From Hibiscus mutabilis (taxonomy: Eukaryota; Streptophyta; Magnoliopsida; Malvales; Malvaceae), in assembly GCA_019671005.1 (NCBI GenBank), contig CM033744.1, forward strand, positions 37,884,022 through 37,948,021: a DNA stretch of 64,000 bases. The letters are read 5' to 3'. This document shows positions 57,364 to 64,000 of the stretch, one piece after another. The translations under genes and the position numbers were made by a program. How positions within the stretch are numbered: position 1 is the first letter of the stretch; each line of letters begins with the position of its first letter. The notes under the pieces are model-generated. The model saw nothing but the letters and a program-made list of their open reading frames with translations. It was not told the DNA's origin and did not search any database.

Positions 57364-57871
57364 TTTGAGAACCTTTGGACGTATGCTATACTGCTGTGTG
57401 GATGTTTTTTCAGTTTTCATGTCTGGGAGTGTCCTTTTAGGCTTGTTTCGAGCTTACTAGTGGACGCAAAGGCTGTGTTGTCCGTGGGGATTCTATCACG
57501 GGGAACTAATGATCTGATTCAGATAGTTTACGTAATGTTTGTGTATTAGTGCGATCTAATTCTTGTTTTTGTTTCGTGTTTTGGAGAAGGATAGCGATTG
57601 ATCATGTAATCGCATGGATATAGTACACTCTTTTTTTACCATTTAAGTTTATGGAAATTTTTTTAATGAGGTTCATATCCATATCCCCTAAATAAAAGCG
57701 TACAATTTTACCTTTAAAAAATTATACTTTTTTCATTAAGTATCTAAAGTTATATTTGTCAAAATATGTGTCTAACATCATTATGTATATTTTTGATTAA
57801 ATCGACTGTATATTTATTTTTTTTTGTCAAAATAGGTGTTTAACGTTACACGTCAAATAATATTAGAGTTA
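57364..57871. other. LINE 3' flank and AT-rich DNA
   Basis: Sequence following the RNase H stop up to about 57670 (ending TTTAATGAGGTTC) looks like a plant LINE 3' UTR. After that there are fragments with AAAATATGTGTCTAAC words. No gene is seen. Confidence 0.4.
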
Positions 57872-58093
57872 TATTTTGATACACAAGTTGTGTAAAAAAT
57901 CTACACAAACCTTCATATTTAAAATATAAAATCTAAAACCTAAATTCCTAACCCTAATGCCCAAAAACCTAACTCTTAAACCCTAAACTCTAAATTCTAA
58001 TAATAAATTTTAAATTCTACCCCTACAACCTAAACCCCTAACCTAAAACCCTAAACCCTAAAATTGAAAGGCTTGTATCAAAGTATTTTTCAT
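57872..58093 (+). mobile_element. MITE with degenerate CCCTAAA interior (copy 3)
   Basis: Ends are TATTTTGATACACAAG and GGCTTGTATCAAAGTATTTT. The interior (57930-58065) is a run of CCCTAAA/CCTAACC variants, as in the copy at 34958. Flanks contain AATATTA on both sides. Confidence 0.65.
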
Positions 58094-58428
58094 AATATTA
58101 TTCATTATTAAAAATTAAATATTGGTATTTTTAAATATTATAATAACTAATCAATATTATTATTATTAAAATATTAAAAATAATATTTTTGTGCAATTTG
58201 GCCCTTAACTTTAGCTTGAGTTGTAATGTTGGACCCTAATTTTTTTTGGGTGCACTTCAGTTTGGTCTTGATATACAATTTAGCCCCTATTTTTAATATA
58301 TTTATCCTTCATTAAATATTTGAATTTATTAAGTAATGGGCCGGATGAGCCCATTTAGTGTGGTAGCCTGAATAATTGTCTAACGGCTCCTAACAGACTG
58401 AACTAATTATGTTCGTTCTGTTAGGGAC

Positions 58429-59200
58429 TTGGGAGTCAATGAGTGTGGAACTGGCCGAGACATTCTTTAAGCTCTTTGGCCAAGGGATTTAAATCGCATT
58501 TTCGGTCGAGATGTTTTTGTCGCGGTTATGAAAAATAGCGAATAAATTGCGGTTATTGCGAACCGTTATTTTATACAATAACGATTTCGAACAGTGTCAA
58601 AACTTTAAAATAACGGCCCAAATAAAAATCATGAACCCAGATTTAAATCCTGCTTTGGCCTACATTGTAAATCTTACACTAGAAGCTTCCTATAATTGTT
58701 TCGGTTCTCTGTATTTTCTCCAGACTGTTCATTTGTATCTAAACTCTTCCATTATTAATGGATGCACATATTTCAATATGGTATCAGATAGTTGGGCTGG
58801 TGTAATCGTCTTTTGAGCTTTCCTCTTTCCTCATTTGCTTCGTTTTTTTTTTCATGGCTCATCATGCCGCCGTTACTGATGTTTCCGGCAATCCTGCTAC
58901 TGCTGCTATTTCGGCGATAATTCTGTTGTAACTCTTGGATCTGAGAATGGTGGAACAAATGCATAGTGTTCGTTTGGATGATGATAACTTCCTTCTGTGG
59001 AAACAACAAGTTTCGCTTATGGTTGGCGGTCACGGTTTGGAGCATTTTCTGGATTTTTCTGCGTCAGTGCCTTCGACAACGGTGGTCAGTGCAACTGGGG
59101 AACGAGTGCTCAACTCTCTTTATGCTCGTTTTCGAAAGCAAGATAAATCACTTGCTAGTTGGTTACTTTCAACGATCAGTCCCGATTATCTTCACTTGCT
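58429..59200 (+). mobile_element. Copia 5' fragment (LTR, PBS, start of gag)
   Basis: The LTR probably runs 58429-58775 (TGTTAGGGAC...ATTTCA); its start is inferred. The PBS TGGTATCAGA is at 58779-58788. Gag starts in the frame 58935-59200: MHSVRLDDDNFLLWKQQV and LNSLYARFRKQDKSLASWLLSTISPDYL, typical of Copia gag. The fragment stops at about 59200, beside a short repeat of CACTTGCTAGTTGGTTA. The rest of the element is missing. Confidence 0.75.
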
Positions 59201-59238
59201 AGTTGGTTATTTCAAAATTGTACAAAAAATAACCATGG

Positions 59239-59860
59239 ACATCGGTGTTCAAACGGTCGGTTCGGTTAACCGATCGAACCGAATTTCTAAAACTTCATTA
59301 ACCGAACTTTTTTTCTATTAACCCTTAACCGAACCAAAATTTTTTCGAAAAGTTTTAACCCAACCGAAAAAAGATAGTTAATTCAATCAACCAAAACTTG
59401 TTATAAAATTTTGGGTAAATTACCCAAATGGTCATTGAACTATATTAAATAATCTTTTTAGCCACTGAACTTTTAAAAGTTATAAAACAACCATTAAACT
59501 TATCGAATTATTACAAAATGATCATTGATTTATTGCCCATTATAAATTATTGATAAATATTAAAAATTTTAATGATTATTTTTTAATAATTTAATAAATT
59601 TAATGATCATTTTGTGCTAATTTGATAAAGTTTAATGACTATTTTATAATTTTTAAAAGTTTAGTGACCAAAAATAAATATATAAAATATAAAAATTTCG
59701 GTTAATTAATCAAATTCGAACCGAATTAACCGATAACTGAAGTTTGAAAAAATCATTAACCATTAACCGACCGAACTTAAAATTAACCGACCGATTAACC
59801 GAAATTTTTTTTAGTTAATTGGTCGGTTAATTTGGTTAACTGAAATTTTGAACACCCTAA
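59239..59860. mobile_element. hAT-like MITE with GGTGTTCAAA ends
   Basis: The left end is CGGTGTTCAAACGGTCGGTT and the right end is complementary (TTTTGAACACCC). Subterminal GGTTCGGTTAACC words recur on both sides. TGTACAAAAA occurs near both flanks (59219 and 59861) but is offset 12 or more bases on the left, so the duplication is unsure. Confidence 0.65.
59410..59690. mobile_element. Foldback MITE nested in the hAT-like MITE
   Basis: The arms carry ACTGAACTTTTAAAAGTTATAAAAC and TTATAATTTTTAAAAGTTTAGTGAC as reverse complements, with CATTAAACTTATC opposing GATAAAGTTTAATG. Limits are approximate. Confidence 0.55.
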
Positions 59861-60039
59861 TGTACAAAAATACATATAAAAACTAAAATCGTGGGTCAAA
59901 TTTCATCCAAAAAAAGGAGATTAAAGTGAAGCTTAGAGTCAAAGTTAGGGGTTAAGTTACACACAAAAAGTCAGAATCAAATTGCATAACAAAGTGGCAA
60001 AGTCAAAGTCATAGGTGAAAAGATATATTAAATCTTATT

Positions 60040-60725
60040 TCAGGGTTTCGAGAACCCGAAAAATTAGGTACCTAGTTTTTTCATATATTACATATTCCGT
60101 CCCGTGTTCTGGCCTGTTTTAGTCGGGTATTCGAAAAATCGGGTAACAGGTACCCTGTTCAAATTTTTATTTATTTATTAAATTTAAAATTTTAAAAAAA
60201 AATTACATAGTAAAAACATAAAATTTAAAAACTTATAATATATAATCTAAACACAAAAAAATAGTGATTTAAAGTTAGTTTTAAGATGAAATATTTAGAT
60301 ATATTTATATAATAAAATTTATAACCAAAAAGATATTAAAAATATTAATCTCATTTTTTTTAATCCTAGTATGATAATATAGTACCTCTCTATTTAATCA
60401 AAAAATATAATTGAAAATCTTAAAACTTAAAAGTACATAATACAAACATAGAAATAATTTAGAGATTTAAATTTAGTTATAGGTAAAAAAAATATTAAGG
60501 AACTTAAAATAAAAATATAATTTAAAACTAAAAAATAAATATATTAAAAGTATTGGGTAGGGTCGGGTACCCGGTTACCAAAAAAATTTAGCCCAGACCC
60601 GGCCTAATTACCCGGGGGAAAATTCGGGCCGGTGATCAGGTAATTTTTTAAAGAATTACCCAACTTTTTAAGGTTCGGGCCGTTAATTCGGATCGACCAG
60701 GTCGGGTATTTTTAAACACCCCTAT
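60040..60725. mobile_element. Probable hAT-like MITE rich in CGGGTAxCCG words
   Basis: The left end is CAGGGTTTCGAGAACCCG and the right end is CGGGTATTTTTAAACACCCCTA. Subterminal words TCGGGTACCCGG and GGGCCGG surround an AT-rich centre. No duplication was found. Confidence 0.45.
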
Positions 60726-61372
60726 TTATTTTTATGGAAAAAAATTCTTTCACAGTGTGAAATTATTATTTGATTTTTTATTAAAAAATATTAATATAAT
60801 TATCTCCCGTCAAAGTTTGCTAGAAATAAGTCATTAATTTTTTTGAGCTTGATTTATAGTAAGTAAAGTAAAATTTAAAAAGTAAGTTAAAAAGGTACAA
60901 TTTAAAAAAATATGTTTATAATATTAATTAGTGAATTTTATTTTAAAAATAATAAATTTAATTTTTAAATATAAATATTAGACTTTAAATTAAAATATAT
61001 AGAAAGAGATAAATATAGGAACTGCACATAAACTTTCGTTAAATTTGCAATGTTATTTATTAAACTTTGATTTTGTTCAATTATACACATAAAATTTTAA
61101 TTTTAGTTCAATTATACACATGAATCTTTGATTTTGATTTAATTCTGCATATTTTAAAAAATAAATACCTCTCTTAATTTCATAATGAATAAATACAATA
61201 ATTTGTGTACATAGTATATAAATTTTAAAAATAATTCTAATTAAAACTCAATTAATACAATTACACACCGATTTCAAGGGCTTCGTTGGATATATAATCC
61301 AAATGGATTAAATATTTGGGAAAATAGGACAACTTTAGGTATATTTTAGAATCTACGTCAAATTCTACAGTG
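60726..61372. other. AT-rich DNA with three short tandem units
   Basis: No gene is seen. Around 61064-61155 a unit of about 30 bases (TTTTGATTTTGTTCAATTAT-like) occurs three times. Confidence 0.4.
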
Positions 61373-61527
61373 CAGGGCAAAGTCGTCATCTGTAGGTGAC
61401 GACTTTGCCCTGATTTTGTCTTAAATCGATAAGAAAAAATATTAAACTATTACAAATCAAGGAGAAAGTCGCCACCTGCAGATGACGACTTGGGTGAAGA
61501 TGCCATCTGCAGGTGGCGACTTCACCC
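61373..61527. repeat. Cluster of three related hairpins with CTGCAG-type loops
   Basis: Hairpin 1 (61373-61412) has a perfect 16-bp stem CAGGGCAAAGTCGTCA with an 8-base loop TCTGTAGG. Hairpin 2 (61466-61491) has stem AAGTCGCCA with one mismatch and loop CCTGCAGA. Hairpin 3 (61492-61527) has stem GGGTGAAG plus six more positions with two mismatches and loop TCTGCAGG. All share the word GTCGnCA/TGnCGAC. No coding frame is associated. Confidence 0.85.
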
Positions 61528-61707
61528 TCCACTGTAAAATTTGTTATAGATCCCAAAAAATACTCAAAGGTGCCCCAAAATCCAAAATATTATTTGAATT
61601 TGCATTATTCCCCAAAATAGTCCTATTTCAAGCAAATCACCAACTATTAGTGTTAATGGAATTGTTGATATAACAATTGCCTAACTAACTTTAAGTATTT
61701 GATTTAT

Positions 61708-62046
61708 GGGTAAACTACAATGAATATCACTTAATTATATATAAGGTTATATTTGGGTCACCTAATTATTAAAAGTTACATTTGGGTCACCCAATTATGG
61801 ATAAGGTTATATTTGGGTCACCCAATTATTAAAGATTACACTTTGATCACTTAATTATGGGTAAGATTACATTTGGGTTACCCTTTATATTTAAAAAACA
61901 TATATCAATTTGTGTATTAGATTAATTAATGATTTCAAATAAAGTACTTTAAAGGTTAACGAGGATATACAAGTGATTTAAAAGAAAATAATAACTACAT
62001 TGATATAACTTTATCTATAATTGAGTGACATCCGTTGTAGTTTAAC
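61708..62046. mobile_element. Mutator-like MITE (GGGTAAACTACAA ends)
   Basis: The 339-bp element has the left end GGGTAAACTACAA and the right end TTGTAGTTTAAC. It is flanked by a perfect 10-bp repeat TTTGATTTAT (61698-61707, 62047-62056). The interior repeats TTTGGGTCACCCAATTAT, like the interior of the MITE in bioF-1. Confidence 0.85.
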
Positions 62047-62262
62047 TTTGATTTATTTAAGTTAAACCGTAGTTTATGAAGAAAAAAGGCTGAAGTATGA
62101 ACGAGTTTTTAAAAATTCGAACCTAGGTGTAGACATGACGCTAAATCATTGAACTACGTAACTTAAGTTGATAAAATAAATTATTAAATTCGTTGAATTA
62201 TTTTAAACTAAAATTATCATTTTTTATTTAAGGGTAAAAATAAAATCATATCCATAATTTAA

Positions 62263-63018
62263 CGGCTTAATTAAAAAAAAACCTTAAATTACACTTGTTT
62301 TTCTTTGGGTGTTTAAGGCTTTGTTTTTGGGTGAGGCGACAAATGCTTGTTGGGGTGCAAACGTTCGTTGTTAAAAGCTAAAAAATTCAGCTGTGGGCAA
62401 ACGGCCGTTTGGGGGGAAAATCATGGGCGCAAACGCCCGTTGGGTAGTCACCGGCACCTGTTTGGGGGGAAAATTATGACGACAACGGCCGTTTGGAGCG
62501 CAAACTCAACCACAAACGAACCCTAAGATTTATTCCATTATTATTTTTAGATATTTGATCGTTAACAACCGTTAAAAAATGTTAGTCAATTAGAACGTGA
62601 CATGTGATAGAGTTTTAATCTCTAATTTTTTATTTTTTAACTTAAAATCCCAAAATTCAAAAAAAAACTCTAATTCTAAAAACCTTAACTAAATTCACAA
62701 ATCTCTAAATTTATCTATTGACATCGCCAAAATAATTATCACTGCTCATCCCTTCCGTCATCGAATCATCATTATCGAATATCTCACTCTTCCATCATCG
62801 GAAATTGAAGAACAATATAGCGATCAACAACGACATAGGAGATTTTAAAATTTGGAGTTAAGGATTTTAAATTTGTTTTGTGAGAAATTAAAAAAAACTT
62901 AAGTTTTTTTTTTAAAATTATTAAATGATATCGAGTTAAGTATTAAATGTTTATTTTATCAAAAAAAGTCAAGCATCTTTTTTTGTATAATTTAGATATG
63001 TTTTACAATTACGCCTAA
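62263..63018. mobile_element. Relative of the 34081 Mutator-like MITE
   Basis: Ends GGCTTAATTAAAAA and ATTACGCC are roughly inverted. The interior shares the order GTTAACAACCGTTAAAAA, ATGTGATAG and AAAATCCCAAAATTC with 34190-34290. It also has a similar GC-richer centre (62740-62840) and carries a local minisatellite at 62330-62515. Confidence 0.5.
62330..62520. repeat. GC-rich minisatellite of AAACGGCCGTTT-like palindromes
   Basis: Four to five imperfect units contain CAAACGGCCGTTTGGGGG, CAAACGCCCGTTGGG or CAACGGCCGTTTGGAG. Two of these are followed by GGGGGGAAAATnATG. It contrasts sharply with the AT-rich surroundings. Confidence 0.65.
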
Positions 63019-63397
63019 ATTAATCACAAAGGGATAGTTTATTATTAGTACTCCATAGTTTTTTCCTTTTTGCATCCAAATATGTTCTTCCGGTTCATTG
63101 CTTTTAACCTGTAAAACAAGAATAGAATTTTTTTTTTGTCCATTTTGGATGCCCATATTTATATTTTTACACGAAAAATTTAAGTTTAGAAATTAAAATT
63201 AGAGTTTAGAATTAAAATTTAAAAAATTAAGATATATTTTTTAGAATTTAAGACGTAAAATTTAATTATTTTAGTATTTGAATATAAAAAATACACTCTA
63301 AGATTTTTGTCGGTAATACAATTTAAGGATTCGACTTCCTTAGATTTTTCTCATGAACCAGAACCGGCGAACCTAAACTAGTAAGACCCGATTCAAT
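63019..63397. promoter_or_regulatory. Upstream region of RFT1
   Basis: This AT-rich DNA holds no other gene. No TATA box stands out at a usual distance from the ATG at 63398. Confidence 0.35.
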
Positions 63398-64000
63398 ATG
63401 TCTAAAGCTTCTTTGAGAGTTCCATCTGAAACTCCCCAAGACATTGACCGTGCAAATCTATCTCGCACGTTCAAGTACTTATTGGGTTCGTTACTTCTCC
63501 TTTTCTTATTCTTTTATTTATAATTGCAACACCCGTCAGTTGTTTTGATTTGTTTTTCCTTTTTGTTGTTGTTGAATTTCGTTTGGGTTTTTTTAGCTAC
63601 TCAGTTTCTGTCGAGAGGAATCCCATTCATATTCAATTCATGGATAGTGAGGCACCTCACACAGGAGGACTATGCGGTAGCCACAACTCTGCTTTTCCCT
63701 TCATTTCTCAATCCTTAGATTTCACTTTCACTTCATTTTTTATTGATTTCTTCTTCTTTTGTAGGTGTATGCCGTTCAGTTCCATCTATTTGTGACATGT
63801 GTTTTGTTTCTTAGCCGCGAAGGATTCCGGCGAGCCTGCATGCGTGCTGATATTAAATTGTGATTTCTCTTCCTTTTCTCATTGATTTCGTTATATCTTC
63901 TTTCGTTTATTTGCTTCATTATGGTAATTTTTGCTTGCTTGTTTTATTTGTCTGATAATGCCTCATAAGTAGGCCAGTGGGCAGTAACTTAGGTCTTATG
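63398..64000 (+). CDS. RFT1: RFT1-like ER membrane protein (N-glycan lipid precursor), first three exons, cut by window end
   Basis: RFT1 is a polytopic ER membrane protein needed for use of the Man5GlcNAc2-PP-dolichol precursor in N-glycosylation; its flippase role is debated. Exon 1 is 63398-63485 (ANLSRTFKYLL), exon 2 is 63597-63676 (ATQFLSRGIPFIFNSWIVRH, then LTQEDYA), and exon 3 starts at 63765 (VYAVQFHLFVTCVLFLSREG, then FRRACMRAD). The introns (111 and 88 bases) are GT-AG with phase 1 and phase 0 junctions that keep the frame. The order and wording match the N-terminus of plant RFT1 closely. The exon 3 end is uncertain: the frame hits a TGA near 63862, so a donor must lie near ...GATATTAAATT/GTGATT. 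The remaining exons lie beyond the window. The ATG at 63398-63400 is the first in frame. Confidence 0.85.

Noticed and set aside
58190..60010. Large outer foldback MITE enclosing the Copia fragment
   Set aside because: GTGCAATTTGGCCCTTAAC near 58195 and its rough complement near 59950 hint at paired arms, but similarity is weak and no target duplication was found.

Overview
The window is nuclear DNA of a flowering plant, most likely a eudicot. The evidence is spliced genes with GT-AG introns, AT-rich intergenic DNA, plant LTR-retrotransposon lineages (Copia, Tat/Ogre-type Gypsy, chromovirus), plant LINE tails and many small foldback transposons (MITEs). I cannot name the species. About 11 kb holds recognisable host genes; nearly all the rest is layered transposon DNA.

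Host genes: (1) two intact paralogs of plant BIOF (8-amino-7-oxononanoate synthase, biotin synthesis), both on the minus strand, at 4308-7378 and 36811-39255. They differ by two precise introns, by several insertions and in their promoter regions. (2) A secreted PLAT/LH2-domain protein gene at 40799-41459 (+), intact except for one in-frame stop. (3) The first three exons of RFT1, an ER glycolipid-flippase-type membrane protein, at 63398 onward (+), cut by the window end.

Transposon layout, left to right: a Copia element (minus) with gag, protease and an LTR carrying an array of CGTATCGATACG-like dyads (1-3218); bioF-1 with two MITEs in its introns; a Tat-type LTR (8882-11717, minus) abutting a plus-strand Tat/Ogre element whose LTR-ORF1 segment is tandemly duplicated (6.35 kb, 11988-24701) before a decayed gag (to about 26950); a chromovirus-like LTR ending at 29127; a LINE 3' part (29128-30190); a MITE-rich stretch containing three nested elements (33838-35211); bioF-2; the PLAT pseudogene; then an RNase H-like coding fragment split by a Tat-type retrotransposon (41993-57090, TSD CCAGT). 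That element's 5' LTR is itself split by a chromovirus (50579-56702, TSD CCTGG). The right end holds a Copia 5' fragment, several MITEs, a three-hairpin cluster and RFT1.

The most useful observations are the bioF pair (intron presence/absence, displaced promoter, different C-terminal peroxisome-type signals), the TSD-dated nesting series, a recurrent MITE family with degenerate CCCTAAA interior, and a tandem duplication whose two copies differ mostly at CG/CAG/CTG sites in a way that suggests consensus error. I saw no tRNA or rRNA gene, CRISPR array or bacterial-type operon, and nothing I would call a new biochemical system.
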